This document shows, piece after piece, positions 7,015-18,260 of a stretch of DNA of 19,213 nt; the stretch's first letter is position 1, and the number at the start of each line of letters is the position of its first letter. The notes beneath the pieces are model-generated. The model was not told the DNA's origin and searched no databases. It saw only the letters and a program-made list of their open reading frames with translations. Both the position numbers and the translations under genes were made by a program. Source of the stretch: Pseudomonas sp. GTDB taxonomy: Bacteria; Pseudomonadota; Gammaproteobacteria; Pseudomonadales; Pseudomonadaceae. The stretch lies in assembly GCA_029239415.1 (NCBI GenBank), contig JAQZAY010000033.1, positions 1 to 19,213 of the forward strand. The letters run 5' to 3'.

Positions 7015-8650
7015 GCAATCGCCCCGCGCCGGGCAGGCCGAGGTGCGCACGCGCCGCTTCAGCATCTCCCTGGTGTGGATCGTGCCGATCGTCGCGGTAC
7101 TGGTGGGCCTCTCGCTGGTGGTGCACAACATGCTGCAGGAAGGCCCGACCATCACCCTGGTGTTCAAGACCGGGGCGGGCCTTGCCGCCAACAAGACCGA
7201 GGTGCGCTACCGCAACGTGGTCATCGGGCATGTCGCCGAGGTCGCGCTGAGCGATGACCAGCGCAGCGTCAATGCCACGGTCAAGCTGGACAAGCAGGCA
7301 GAAGGCTTCACCCGCGAGGACTCGAAGTTCTGGGTGGTGCGGCCGCGCATCGGTGCCGGTGGCGTGTCGGGCATCGATACCCTGCTCTCGGGCGACTATA
7401 TCGGCGCGGACATCGGCCAGTCGGGCAACCGCGCCAAGCGTTTCACCGGGCTCGAGAGCCCGCCGCCGATCACTTACGGGGAGCCGGGCAAGCACTTCTT
7501 CCTGCATACCCAGGACCTGGGCTCGCTGGATATCGGCTCGCCGGTCTATTTCCGGCGCATCCCTGTCGGGCAAGTGGTGGCCTATGCCCTGAGTGCCGAC
7601 GGCTCCAGTGTCGACGTCGAGGTGTTCATCCACGCGCCCAACGATGCCTTCGTCACCCAGAACACGCGCTTCTGGAACGCCAGCGGTATCCAGGTGGACG
7701 TCGGCGCCAATGGCCTTGCGGTTCGCACCGAGTCGCTGTCGTCGATGCTGGTGGGCGGCATCGCCTTCCGCGCGCCCAACTACAGCCCCCAGGACACGGC
7801 GGCAGGCGAAAACCAGCGGTTCGAGCTGTTCACCGACCAGCAAGCCGCGCTGGCGCCTCCGGCCGGCAAGTCGCAATACCTGCGGCTGCGCTTCGACCAG
7901 GCCATGCGCGGCCTGAAGGTCGGCGCACCGGTGGAGTTCCTCGGCGTGGAGATGGGCCGGGTAGTGTCCGTCAACCTGGACTTCGACGAGCGCACGCGCA
8001 GCTTCCCGGTCAATGTCGGCATTCTCATCTACCCGCAGCGCCTGGGCCAGGCCCATGAGAAACTGCTCAAGGTACTCAAGCACGACCCCGAGGACGAGGC
8101 CGCCACCGGCCGCCTGCTCGGCTCTTTCGTGGACAACGGCCTGCGCGCCCAGGCCCGCAGCGGCAACCTGCTCACCGGCCAGCTCTACATCGCGCTGGAC
8201 TTCTTCCCCAAGGCGCCAAAGGCGATCTTCGACGAGACTGCCCGGCCCCTATCCATTCCCACCGTACCAGGCAGCCTCGAGCAGCTGCAGGAGCAGTTGC
8301 AGGCCATGGTCGACAAGCTCAACAAACTGCCGCTGGAGCGGATCGCCGGCAATCTCGACGGCAACCTGGTCGAGCTGCGCAAAAGCCTGGCCCAGTTCAA
8401 CGCCAAGACCTTGCCCGGCGTCCAAAGCACGCTTGGGGACGTCAGCAAGACCCTGCAATCGGCCACCTCGACCCTGGCCGAAGACTCACCGCAACGCGAG
8501 CAGCTGGGGCGTACCCTTGACGAGCTCGGACGCATGTCGCGTTCGCTGCGTGAACTCTCCGACTACCTGGGCCGCCACCCCGAGTCGCTGATCCGCGGCC
8601 GTCCCGAGAATGCCGAGCCGATCGACCTGCAGGCGCCGCCGCGCAACTGA
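6995..8650 (+). CDS. pqiB: PqiB, MCE-domain periplasmic lipid-transport protein
   Basis: A 551-residue protein anchored by one N-terminal membrane helix (about residues 24-46, SLVWIVPIVAVLVGLSLVV). Three MCE (mammalian cell entry) domains follow at about 50-145, 165-262 and 295-405, each with the beta-rich pattern and a V-R/F-x-G-V-x-V-G-x-V core (for example APVEFLGVEMGRVV). The C-terminal 130 residues are helical and coiled-coil-like (LEQLQEQLQAMVDKLNKLP and on). E. coli PqiB has the same three-MCE layout and forms a hexameric tube spanning the periplasm to move lipids between membranes. AAGGAG (6982-6987) lies 7 bases before the ATG at 6995, inside the end of the second pqiA. Length and domain order are normal for the family. 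Confidence 0.95.
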   Translation: MPRATTEQSPRAGQAEVRTRRFSISLVWIVPIVAVLVGLSLVVHNMLQEGPTITLVFKTGAGLAANKTEVRYRNVVIGHVAEVALSDDQRSVNATVKLDKQAEGFTREDSKFWVVRPRIGAGGVSGIDTLLSGDYIGADIGQSGNRAKRFTGLESPPPITYGEPGKHFFLHTQDLGSLDIGSPVYFRRIPVGQVVAYALSADGSSVDVEVFIHAPNDAFVTQNTRFWNASGIQVDVGANGLAVRTESLSSMLVGGIAFRAPNYSPQDTAAGENQRFELFTDQQAALAPPAGKSQYLRLRFDQAMRGLKVGAPVEFLGVEMGRVVSVNLDFDERTRSFPVNVGILIYPQRLGQAHEKLLKVLKHDPEDEAATGRLLGSFVDNGLRAQARSGNLLTGQLYIALDFFPKAPKAIFDETARPLSIPTVPGSLEQLQEQLQAMVDKLNKLPLERIAGNLDGNLVELRKSLAQFNAKTLPGVQSTLGDVSKTLQSATSTLAEDSPQREQLGRTLDELGRMSRSLRELSDYLGRHPESLIRGRPENAEPIDLQAPPRN

Positions 8651-8665
8651 CCCTGGAGCATTGCC

Positions 8666-9244
8666 ATGACCCGCACGCAGACGTTGTCGATGCTCATTGC
8701 GCTGCTTGCCCTGGGTGCCTGTCGCAGCGACCCGATCCAGTTCCACACCCTCACCCCGGCGCAGCCCGGCCCTGCGGCGCCGGCGACTGGCAGTGAAATC
8801 CAGATCGAGAGCATCAGCGTGCCGCCGCAGGTCGACCGCCCGCAGATCGTCATCCGCGAAGGCCGCAGCGGCCTGGCGATCCTCGAGACACAATGGTGGG
8901 GCGCCAGCCTGGTCGATGAGCTGCGCAGCGCCCTGGTCGATCAACTGAGCAACACGCGGCCCCACCAGGCACTGTCGCTGCGCCTGGATGTGCAGCGCTT
9001 CGATTCCATTCCCGGGCAATACGCCCTGATGGACGCCCAGTGGCGCCTGCGCGCCAGGGATGCCAGCAGCACGCTGACATGTCGCAGCACACTGCGCACC
9101 CGCGCGGGCGACAGCATCGATGACGTGGTGATGGCGCAGCAGGACAATGTCAGGCGCCTGGCCTCGATGATCAGCCAGGCCGCCCTCGGTACCCGCGTAG
9201 AGTGCCCTGCCGAGCCTGCCACGGCGAGCAGTGTCAGGCCCTGA
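8666..9244 (+). CDS. pqiC: PqiC, outer-membrane lipoprotein partner of PqiB (ABC-type auxiliary lipoprotein family)
   Basis: A 192-residue lipoprotein. The signal peptide ends in the lipobox LGAC with Cys19, and Arg rather than Asp follows the cysteine, consistent with sorting to the outer membrane. The family core is seen in YIL-like strand patterns and QWWGASLVDELRSALVDQLS (about residues 76-95), where the tryptophan-containing W-x-x-x-L segment is typical of this family. A GGAG ribosome site lies 7 bases before the ATG, and the gene starts 15 bases after pqiB. In the Pqi system this protein docks the PqiB tube at the outer membrane. Its last 11 bases overlap, tail to tail, the end of the TetR gene on the other strand, so no terminator fits between them. 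Confidence 0.92.
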   Translation: MTRTQTLSMLIALLALGACRSDPIQFHTLTPAQPGPAAPATGSEIQIESISVPPQVDRPQIVIREGRSGLAILETQWWGASLVDELRSALVDQLSNTRPHQALSLRLDVQRFDSIPGQYALMDAQWRLRARDASSTLTCRSTLRTRAGDSIDDVVMAQQDNVRRLASMISQAALGTRVECPAEPATASSVRP

Positions 9245-9881
9245 TGTAGCGCACCACCGCCTCGCACAGCATTTCCCGATGGCGTGCCTTGATCGCCGCG
9301 TCCGAGAGCTCGACCTGGAAGATCTCGCTGATGGTGTGGCGGTTCGAGACGCGGTAGAAGCTGAACGAACTCATCAGCATGTGCACGTCGAGCACCTCGA
9401 TACCCGGACGGAACACGCCCTCTTCCTCGCCGCGCCGCAGCACCTTGCCCAGCGCCTCCAGCACCTGGCTGCTCATCTCGCGGATCACCGGCGACTGCTT
9501 GACGAACTCGCCGTAGTGAATGTTCTCGGTGCTGACGATGCGCACGAAATCGACGTTGCGGTCGTGGTGGTCGAAGGTGAATTCGACCAGCCGGCGGATC
9601 GCCAGCTCGGCAGGCAGCGACTCCAGGTCAAGGCTGTGCTCGGTGCGGCGGATATCCCCGTAGAGCTTGACCAGCACTTCGACGTAGAGCTGCTCCTTGC
9701 TGCCGAAGTAGTAGTAGATCATGCGCTTGGAGGTCGCCGTGCGCTCGGCGATGGCATCCACCCGGGCACCGGCCAGCCCTTGCTGGACGAACTCGGTGAT
9801 GGCGGCCTGGAGAATGTCCTCGCGGGTTTTCTCGGGGTTGTTCTTGCGCGACTTGCGCACGCCCTTAGGGGAAACACTCAT
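9234..9881 (-). CDS. TetR-family transcriptional regulator
   Basis: A 215-residue regulator with a lysine/arginine-rich start and the TetR helix-turn-helix at about residues 20-66 (ARVDAIAERTATSKRMIYYY then FGSKEQLY). The C-terminal helical domain would bind a small effector. The gene follows the QuiC-like gene by 70 bases on the same strand. It probably controls that gene and the divergent symporter, in response to a quinate/shikimate-type compound or dehydroshikimate. The ATG at 9881 has only a weak ribosome site. Its stop lies inside the end of pqiC, which is convergent. The family is certain; the target genes are inferred from position. Confidence 0.92.
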   Translation of the reverse strand: MSVSPKGVRKSRKNNPEKTREDILQAAITEFVQQGLAGARVDAIAERTATSKRMIYYYFGSKEQLYVEVLVKLYGDIRRTEHSLDLESLPAELAIRRLVEFTFDHHDRNVDFVRIVSTENIHYGEFVKQSPVIREMSSQVLEALGKVLRRGEEEGVFRPGIEVLDVHMLMSSFSFYRVSNRHTISEIFQVELSDAAIKARHREMLCEAVVRYIRA

Positions 9882-9921
9882 ACCAACTCACAGGCTTCAA
9901 GAAAATGCCGGTGATTATCCG

Positions 9922-9954
9922 TGAGCCGGGCGGCGCAGGGAAGCGCTCGGCTCA
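9922..9954. repeat. Hairpin starting at the quiC stop codon
   Basis: TGAGCCG (9922-9928) and CGGCTCA (9948-9954) are perfect complements, with a second inner pairing GCGC (9933-9936/9943-9946). The outer arm includes the quiC stop codon. No T-run follows on the minus strand, so it is at best a weak terminator. It may instead slow decay of the quiC message or shape translation of the TetR gene that follows. Confidence 0.5.
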
Positions 9955-10791
9955 TGGCACCGGCTTGCGCCCTGTCACGCGCAGGCGGGCTTGTTCCTCG
10001 AGGTCGAGCAATGATCGCAGGCCCGTGGCGGCATTGTCCCGGGTCGGCGCGGGACGCGATCCATCGTTGAAGATTTCCAGCGACAACGGCCCTGCGTACC
10101 CACTGCGCAGGATCGGCGCCAGGAAACTCGCCAAGTCCATTTCGCCCTGCCCCGGGAAACAACGGAAATGGCGGCTCCACTCCAGCACGTCCATCGCCAG
10201 GATCGGCGCGTCGGCCATCTGCACGAAGAAGATCTTTTCGCCGGGGATATCGGCGATGGCCTGCGGGTCGCCCTTGAGCGACAAGGTATGGAAACTGTCG
10301 AGCACCATGCCGAGCGAAGGGTGATCACCCTGGCGCACCAGGTTCCAGACGTGCTGGTAGGTATTGACGTGCCGGCCCCATGCCAGCCCCTCGTAGGCAA
10401 TGCGCAGGCCACGGGCGCCAGCGCGCTCTGCCAGCAGGCGCAAGTCATCGCCCAGCATGTGCTCATCGCCCAGGGCATCGGGCTGCGCGTTGCTGCACAC
10501 CAGCATCAGGTCGGTGCCCAGTGCGTGCATGAGGTCGAACCTGCGCTCGGCACGATCCAGGTTCTTCTGCAGGCGGTCGCGAGGACAACCTTCGAAATCC
10601 CGGAACGGCTGGAGCATGGCAATCCCGATGCCGAGGTCATCGCACATCCGGCGCACGTCCTGCGGGCTGCCTGCGTAGTGCAACAGATCGTCCTCGAACA
10701 TCTCGATCCCATCGAAGCCTGCGGCGGCAATGGCCTGGAGCTTTTCCGGGAGGGTGCCGCTCAGGGACACGGTGGCGATGCAATGCTGCAT
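9952..10791 (-). CDS. quiC: 3-Dehydroshikimate dehydratase, QuiC-like, single-domain form (sugar phosphate isomerase/epimerase fold)
   Basis: A 279-residue TIM-barrel protein matching the N-terminal half of Pseudomonas QuiC1, which converts 3-dehydroshikimate to protocatechuate in quinate/shikimate breakdown. The four metal ligands recalled for QuiC1 fall at the same numbers: Glu134, Asp165, Gln191 and Glu239. The start MQHCIATVSLSGTLPEKL and segments such as DFEGCPRDRL and FFVQMADAPILAMD are characteristic. The ATG at 10791 follows an AAGGA ribosome site by about 8 bases. Longer open sequence upstream in this frame, back to 12270, is only the antisense of the symporter gene. The usual QuiC1 is about 630 residues, with a C-terminal 4-hydroxyphenylpyruvate-dioxygenase-like domain. 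Here the frame ends after the dehydratase domain, at a hairpin. Activity is expected to remain. Confidence 0.88.
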   Translation of the reverse strand: MQHCIATVSLSGTLPEKLQAIAAAGFDGIEMFEDDLLHYAGSPQDVRRMCDDLGIGIAMLQPFRDFEGCPRDRLQKNLDRAERRFDLMHALGTDLMLVCSNAQPDALGDEHMLGDDLRLLAERAGARGLRIAYEGLAWGRHVNTYQHVWNLVRQGDHPSLGMVLDSFHTLSLKGDPQAIADIPGEKIFFVQMADAPILAMDVLEWSRHFRCFPGQGEMDLASFLAPILRSGYAGPLSLEIFNDGSRPAPTRDNAATGLRSLLDLEEQARLRVTGRKPVP

Positions 10792-10860
10792 GCTGGAGTT
10801 CCTTCTTCTGGGGCCCAGGCGGTAGGCTGGGCAGGAAACACCTTGGAACACTTGGCACAC

Positions 10861-10920
10861 CCGATTGTTCGCGGTTAAAGTCCCCCCCCTCGCGAAATTG
10901 TACGAAACGGTTAACGGTAC
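10861..10920. promoter_or_regulatory. Divergent control region between quiC and the symporter, with a repeated TTGTNCG...CGGTTAA motif
   Basis: The 135-base divergent gap must hold both promoters. CGGTTAA occurs at 10872-10878 and 10908-10914, 36 bases apart, each preceded by TTGTTCG or TTGTACG. The second copy lies between two GTAC tetramers (10900-10903 and 10917-10920) and contains GTTAAC. These are candidate sites for the TetR protein. A run of eight C (10882-10889) separates them. On the quiC side a short hairpin (10813-10818/10827-10832) lies in the leader. I could not assign convincing -35/-10 pairs. Confidence 0.35.
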
Positions 10921-10926
10921 CCGCAC

Positions 10927-12330
10927 ATGGCGACGCCCAGCTCCCAAGCCAAGAAAGCAACCGCCAGCGGGTGGATAGGCTCGGCACTCGAGTACTACGA
11001 CTTCTTCATCTATGCCCAGGCGGCGGCGCTGATCTTTCCACAGATCTTCTTCCCCAGTACCGACCCCAAGATGGCCATCATCGCTTCGCTCGCTACCTAT
11101 GGCGTGGGCTACCTGGCCCGTCCCGTGGGCGCCCTCGTGCTCGGCCACTGGGGCGACACCCGGGGGCGCAAGAACCTGCTGCTGACGTGCATGTTCCTGA
11201 TGGGCCTCTCGACCATGGCTGTGGGCCTGCTGCCGACCTATGCGGACATTGGCATCCTGGCACCGGCCCTGCTGGTGGCCCTGCGCCTGGTACAAGGCTT
11301 CGCGGTGGCCGGGGAGATTGCCGGCGCCAGCTCGATGATCATGGAACACGCCCCGGCTGGCCGGCGCGGATACTACGCAAGCTATACCCTGCAAGGCGTG
11401 CAGGCGGGCCAGGTGATGGCGGCCGGGGTATTCCTGCCGCTGGCGTACTTCATGCCCAGCGAGGCGTTCCACGAATGGGGCTGGCGTGTGCCGTTCCTGA
11501 TGAGCGCGGTGGTCCTGGTGGCTGGGTTCGTGATCCGCCGCGAAGTCCACGAGACCCCTGCCTTCGTCCAGGAAGAAAGCCAGCAGAAAGTGGCCAGGTC
11601 GCCGATCGGCGAGGCATTCCAGCAGAGCTGGAAGTGCATGGTGCTGGTGATGTTCATGTCGCTGATGAACGTGATCCCGGTGGTCGCGACCATCTTTGGC
11701 GCCGCCTACGCGGTACAGCCGGCCTACGGCATCGGCTTCGACAAGAGCGTGTACCTGTGGATCCCGGTGGTGGGCAACATTGTCGCGGTGCTGGTGATTC
11801 CCTTCGTCGGCAGCCTGTCGGACAGGATCGGCCGGCGCCCGACCATGATTGCCGGCTGCCTGGGCTCGGGGCTGCTGGCCTTTGCCTACCTCTATGCGAT
11901 CAGCCTCCACCACGTGCCGCTGGCGGTGCTCGCCTCGATACTGATGTGGGGCCTGGCCTACCAGGGCTACAACGCGGTGTTCCCAAGCTTCTATCCCGAG
12001 CTGTTCCAGACCCGCTACCGCGTCACGGCCGTGGCCATCGCCCAGAACAGCGGCAGCATGATCAGCGCTCTGCTGCCCGCGCTGTTCGCCACCCTGGCCC
12101 CGCCAGGCTCCGAGCATATCCCGCTGTTGATCGGCGGCCTGGCATTGCTGATCACCTGCCTCTGTGCCCTGGCCGCCTACATCGCGCCGGAGACCCACCA
12201 CCTGGCCATCGAAGATCTGGGCCATCCCCGGCCGCGACCGATGGCCAAGGCGCTGATTGTCGACGAACACCAGGACCGCCTCACTTGCCCCGCTGCATCC
12301 ACGCCGCGCCCAGCCCGCTCAGGCAAATGA
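10927..12330 (+). CDS. MFS metabolite:H+ symporter (ShiA/KgtP-like MHS family), probable shikimate/quinate uptake
   Basis: A 467-residue, 12-helix inner-membrane transporter. The family hallmark GSALEYYDFFIY lies at residues 18-29. Loop 2-3 reads GHWGDTRGRK and loop 8-9 reads LSDRIGRRPTM, both standard for metabolite:H+ symporters such as ShiA and KgtP. It is divergent from a 3-dehydroshikimate dehydratase gene, so import of shikimate, dehydroshikimate or quinate is likely. The ATG at 10927 lacks a clear ribosome site, but the protein start fits the family. After the last helix and ...HHLAIEDLG, a polar tail of about 38 residues follows, and its last 16 codons overlap the convergent EamA gene. 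The family is sure; the substrate is inferred from the neighbour. Confidence 0.92.
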   Translation: MATPSSQAKKATASGWIGSALEYYDFFIYAQAAALIFPQIFFPSTDPKMAIIASLATYGVGYLARPVGALVLGHWGDTRGRKNLLLTCMFLMGLSTMAVGLLPTYADIGILAPALLVALRLVQGFAVAGEIAGASSMIMEHAPAGRRGYYASYTLQGVQAGQVMAAGVFLPLAYFMPSEAFHEWGWRVPFLMSAVVLVAGFVIRREVHETPAFVQEESQQKVARSPIGEAFQQSWKCMVLVMFMSLMNVIPVVATIFGAAYAVQPAYGIGFDKSVYLWIPVVGNIVAVLVIPFVGSLSDRIGRRPTMIAGCLGSGLLAFAYLYAISLHHVPLAVLASILMWGLAYQGYNAVFPSFYPELFQTRYRVTAVAIAQNSGSMISALLPALFATLAPPGSEHIPLLIGGLALLITCLCALAAYIAPETHHLAIEDLGHPRPRPMAKALIVDEHQDRLTCPAASTPRPARSGK

Positions 12331-13159
12331 TGGCGATACCGACCAGGCTCGTGCTATCGGGCACCTGGGTGAACACCAGCAGTCCCAGCAGCCCGGCGAA
12401 GACGATCTGGCAATAGCCGAACGGCGCCAGCAACGCCGGGGCCGCGTGACGGAAGGCCTGGGTGAGCAGCAAGTGGGCGGTCATCCCGCAGCCGCCCAGC
12501 GCCAGCATCAACAGGCCATGCTGCAGGCTGGGCAATTGCCAGAAGAAAGGTACCAGCGCACTCATCAGCACGGTGTTGCACAGCCCGGCCAGGAAGTTGC
12601 TGGTAGTCGGGCTGTCATGGGCGGCCAGCTTGCGCGTCAACAGCTGGTAGAGACAGAAGCCCATGGCCGAGCCAAAGGGAAACAGGATCGCCGGGGTAAA
12701 CAGCGAGCCACCCGGGTGCACCACCACCAGCACCCCCACGAAGCCCATTACCACCGCCACCCATTGCCCGACGGTGACATGCTCCTTGAGCAGCGGCACC
12801 GACAGCGCCGTGACCAGCACCGGGGCCAGGAAGTTGACCGCGGTGGCCTCGGCCAGCGGCAGGTACTGCAGGCCGGCGGTAAACAACAGGCTGGTACTGA
12901 GCAGGCTCAAGGCGCGCAGCAGCTGCAGGCCAGGCCGGCTGGTGCGCAGCACGCGCAGGCCGGCCTTGGGCAGGAAGATCCCGGCCATCAGCAAGGTGTG
13001 CACCAGGTAGCGAGCCCAGACCACCATGACCACCGGATAGATGCCGCCGAGGAACTTCGACAAGGCATCGTGGCTGGCGAACAGGAACGTCGCCATCACC
13101 ACGAGCCCGATGCCACGCAGCGGCTGGTTGACGCCCGACAGGGGGGTGCTGAGACTCAT
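12281..13159 (-). CDS. DMT-superfamily EamA-type transporter
   Basis: A 292-residue inner-membrane protein with about ten hydrophobic helices arranged as two EamA repeats (about residues 15-147 and 158-288). Typical features are FASHDALSKFLGG in helix 1 and LQYLPLAEATAVNFLAPVL at the end of the first repeat. Members export amino acids, metabolites or drugs; no substrate can be read from sequence. It starts 7 bases after the cysG stop, on the same strand, and is probably the last gene of the ftsK-to-cysG series. Its final 50 bases overlap the symporter gene tail to tail. Confidence 0.92.
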   Translation of the reverse strand: MSLSTPLSGVNQPLRGIGLVVMATFLFASHDALSKFLGGIYPVVMVVWARYLVHTLLMAGIFLPKAGLRVLRTSRPGLQLLRALSLLSTSLLFTAGLQYLPLAEATAVNFLAPVLVTALSVPLLKEHVTVGQWVAVVMGFVGVLVVVHPGGSLFTPAILFPFGSAMGFCLYQLLTRKLAAHDSPTTSNFLAGLCNTVLMSALVPFFWQLPSLQHGLLMLALGGCGMTAHLLLTQAFRHAAPALLAPFGYCQIVFAGLLGLLVFTQVPDSTSLVGIAIICLSGLGAAWMQRGK

Positions 13160-13166
13160 GGCGTAC

Positions 13167-14561
13167 TCACACCTCTCCCTGCCCCCCTTCGAACCATGCC
13201 AGCTTCTCGCGCAACTGCACCACCTCGCCCACGATCACCAGGGTCGGGGCATGCACCTTGTGCCGGCCTACCAGCTCAGGCAGGTCGGCCAGGGTGCCGG
13301 TGAACACCCGCTGGTTGCGGGTGGTGCCTTGTTGCACCAACGCTGCCGGAGTGCTGGCGGCACGGCCGTGGCGGATCAGTTCGGCGCAGATGGTCGGCAA
13401 GCCGACCAGGCCCATGTAGAACACCAGCGTCTGCGCCGGCGCGACCAGGTCGTGCCAGGGCAGGTTGCTGCTGCCGTCCTTGAGGTGGCCGGTGACGAAA
13501 CGCACCGACTGGGCGTAGTCGCGGTGGGTCAGCGGGATGCCGCCATAGGCGGAGCAGCCGCTGGCCGCGGTGATGCCCGGGACCACCTGGAACGGGATGC
13601 CCTCCTCGGCCAGTTCTTCGATCTCTTCGCCACCACGGCCGAAGATGAACGGATCGCCACCCTTCAGGCGCAGCACGCGCTTGCCCTGGCGGGCAAGGTC
13701 GACCAGCAGGCGGTTGATCTGCTCCTGGGGCACGGCATGGTCGGAGCGGCGCTTGCCGACGTAGATCCGCTCGGCATCGCGCCGGCACATCTCGATGATC
13801 GCCGGGGCGACCAGGCGGTCGTAGAGCACCACGTCGGCCTGTTGCATCAGGCGCAACGCGCGGAAGGTGAGCAGGTCCGGATCACCCGGGCCGGCGCCGA
13901 CCAGGTAGACCTCGCCCCCTTGCTGGGCAGGTGCGCCCTCGACCTTGGCCCGCAGCAGGCGTTCGGCCTCGGCGCCCTGCCCGGCCAGCTGGCGCTCGGC
14001 GATCGGGCCCTGGAACACGTCTTCCCAGAAACCGCGGCGCTGGTTGACGTCCGGATACAGGGCCTTGACCTGGTGCCGGAAACGCGCGGCCAGGCCTGCC
14101 AGCTCGCCATACGCAGCGGGAATCCAGGCTTCGAGCTTGGCGCGGATCAGCCGCGCCAGTACCGGCGCGTCGCCGCCACTGGACACCGCCACCACCAGGG
14201 GCGAGCGATCGACGATGGCCGGGAAGATGACCGTGCACAGCGCCGGCGCATCCACCACATTGACCGGCAGGTTGCGCTGCTGGGCGTCGGCGGAGACCTG
14301 GGCGTTGAGCGCCGGGTCGTCGGTGGCGGCGATCACCAGCCGGCAGCCGTCCAGGTCCTGTGGCTCGTAGCCGCGGATCCGGACTTCGCCACCGCCCTCG
14401 CGGGCCAGCGCAGCGAGCTGGCCCTCGACATCGGGTGCCACCACGCACAGCGCGGCGCCGGCGTCGGACAGCAAGCGCGCCTTGCGCAAGGCGATCTCGC
14501 CACCGCCGACAACCAGCACGCGACTGCCTTGCAGCTTGTGGAACAGCGGCAAGTAGTCCAT
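13167..14561 (-). CDS. cysG: CysG, trifunctional siroheme synthase
   Basis: A 464-residue fusion. The N-terminal part (1-210) is the NAD-dependent precorrin-2 dehydrogenase/sirohydrochlorin ferrochelatase, with [14 protein letters not shown] (residues 15-28), catalytic Asp104 and Ser128 in VSSGGDAP. The C-terminal part (about 217-464) is uroporphyrinogen-III methyltransferase, with [15 protein letters not shown], Asp248, Lys270, [15 protein letters not shown] (299-313) and FYMGL (Met383). It makes siroheme, the cofactor of sulfite and nitrite reductases. The ATG directly abuts the serS stop (TAAATG). GGAGGT near the end of serS serves as ribosome site, so the two are translationally coupled. 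Full length and all key residues are present. Confidence 0.97.
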   Translation of the reverse strand: MDYLPLFHKLQGSRVLVVGGGEIALRKARLLSDAGAALCVVAPDVEGQLAALAREGGGEVRIRGYEPQDLDGCRLVIAATDDPALNAQVSADAQQRNLPVNVVDAPALCTVIFPAIVDRSPLVVAVSSGGDAPVLARLIRAKLEAWIPAAYGELAGLAARFRHQVKALYPDVNQRRGFWEDVFQGPIAERQLAGQGAEAERLLRAKVEGAPAQQGGEVYLVGAGPGDPDLLTFRALRLMQQADVVLYDRLVAPAIIEMCRRDAERIYVGKRRSDHAVPQEQINRLLVDLARQGKRVLRLKGGDPFIFGRGGEEIEELAEEGIPFQVVPGITAASGCSAYGGIPLTHRDYAQSVRFVTGHLKDGSSNLPWHDLVAPAQTLVFYMGLVGLPTICAELIRHGRAASTPAALVQQGTTRNQRVFTGTLADLPELVGRHKVHAPTLVIVGEVVQLREKLAWFEGGQGEV

Positions 14562-17556
<2,995 letters not shown>

Positions 17557-17574
17557 GGCTGGCTCCCTGATCTG

Positions 17575-18198
17575 CTATTCCTGGATGACGTCCGCGCCTT
17601 CCGGAACCTTGAACTGGAACTGGCTCGCCGGGATGGCCTCATTGGCCTTGACCCCGTTGAACAGGATGTTGGTGCGCTGGCCGACGCTGTCGATCAGCTG
17701 CATGTCGTTGATCAGGCCACTGCGGAACGACACCCGCAGGGAATCGAACAAGGTGTCCTTGGTCTTGGGCTTCAAGGTGAAGTCCATGACATTGCCTTGT
17801 TCCTTTGAGGTGATGTCGAAGCTCTCGCTGATCTTCGACACATCACCGGACAGCAGCAGCGCCGGGGTCTGGTTCAGCCGCGCATCGAGCTTCTTGACCG
17901 TGGCCTGCTCCAGGTCCGGGTCCCACAGGGTGACCCTCTTGCCATCGGAGACCACTACTTGCTCCTGGGGCGCATCGGTGTGCCAGTAGAACAGGCCCGG
18001 GCGCTTGACCGACATCTGGCCTTGGGTCTCCTGCAGGCTGGTGCCGCTGGCGTCCAGGGTCAGCTGCGAGAAACGGGCGGTGATGGTCTGCGACTTCTCC
18101 AGCAGCTGGGTCAGGCGCGCCACGTCTTTTTCATCGGCATGGCCCGCCAGGGGCGCCATGACCAGGGCAGAAACCAACAGCATGCGAATCGCGCGCAT
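17575..18198 (-). CDS. lolA: LolA, periplasmic lipoprotein carrier
   Basis: A 207-residue precursor. A signal peptide with Arg at 2 and 5, a hydrophobic core [14 protein letters not shown] and probable cleavage after GHA (residue 21) send it to the periplasm. There it shuttles lipoproteins from LolCDE to LolB at the outer membrane. ARFSQLT (41-47) carries the conserved Arg that gates the lipid cavity, and [10 protein letters not shown] (67-76) is the family core strand. I chose the ATG at 18198 over an earlier in-frame ATG at 18264 because it has a GAGGA ribosome site 6 bases away and gives a clean signal peptide. It follows ftsK by 62 bases and probably shares its transcript. Confidence 0.96.
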   Translation of the reverse strand: MRAIRMLLVSALVMAPLAGHADEKDVARLTQLLEKSQTITARFSQLTLDASGTSLQETQGQMSVKRPGLFYWHTDAPQEQVVVSDGKRVTLWDPDLEQATVKKLDARLNQTPALLLSGDVSKISESFDITSKEQGNVMDFTLKPKTKDTLFDSLRVSFRSGLINDMQLIDSVGQRTNILFNGVKANEAIPASQFQFKVPEGADVIQE

Positions 18199-18224
18199 GG
18201 AAATCCTCGTCGAACAGTGAATGG

Positions 18225-18250
18225 GCCGGGCGCCGTCATCGGTACCCGGC
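18225..18250. repeat. Hairpin in the ftsK-lolA gap
   Basis: GCCGGG (18225-18230) pairs with CCCGGC (18245-18250), with an inner CCG-TCAT-CGG pairing (18233-18242). No T-run follows on the minus strand, so it is more likely a processing or stabilising hairpin, or a partial attenuator, than a full terminator. Confidence 0.4.
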
Positions 18251-18260
18251 AGGTAGATCA

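Noticed and set aside
6923..8083. A 386-codon minus-strand frame opposite pqiB
   Set aside because: It is antisense to pqiB, which shows three MCE domains and a normal length.
10881..10890. Run of eight C as a phase-variable tract
   Set aside because: It lies in a non-coding divergent region as a single tract, with no sign that its length alters a coding frame. An effect on promoter spacing cannot be judged because no -35/-10 pair was found around it.
10792..12270. Upstream extension of the quiC frame to a 772-residue protein
   Set aside because: The extra 490 residues are antisense to the symporter gene. An ATG at 10791 with a good ribosome site gives the family-typical start.
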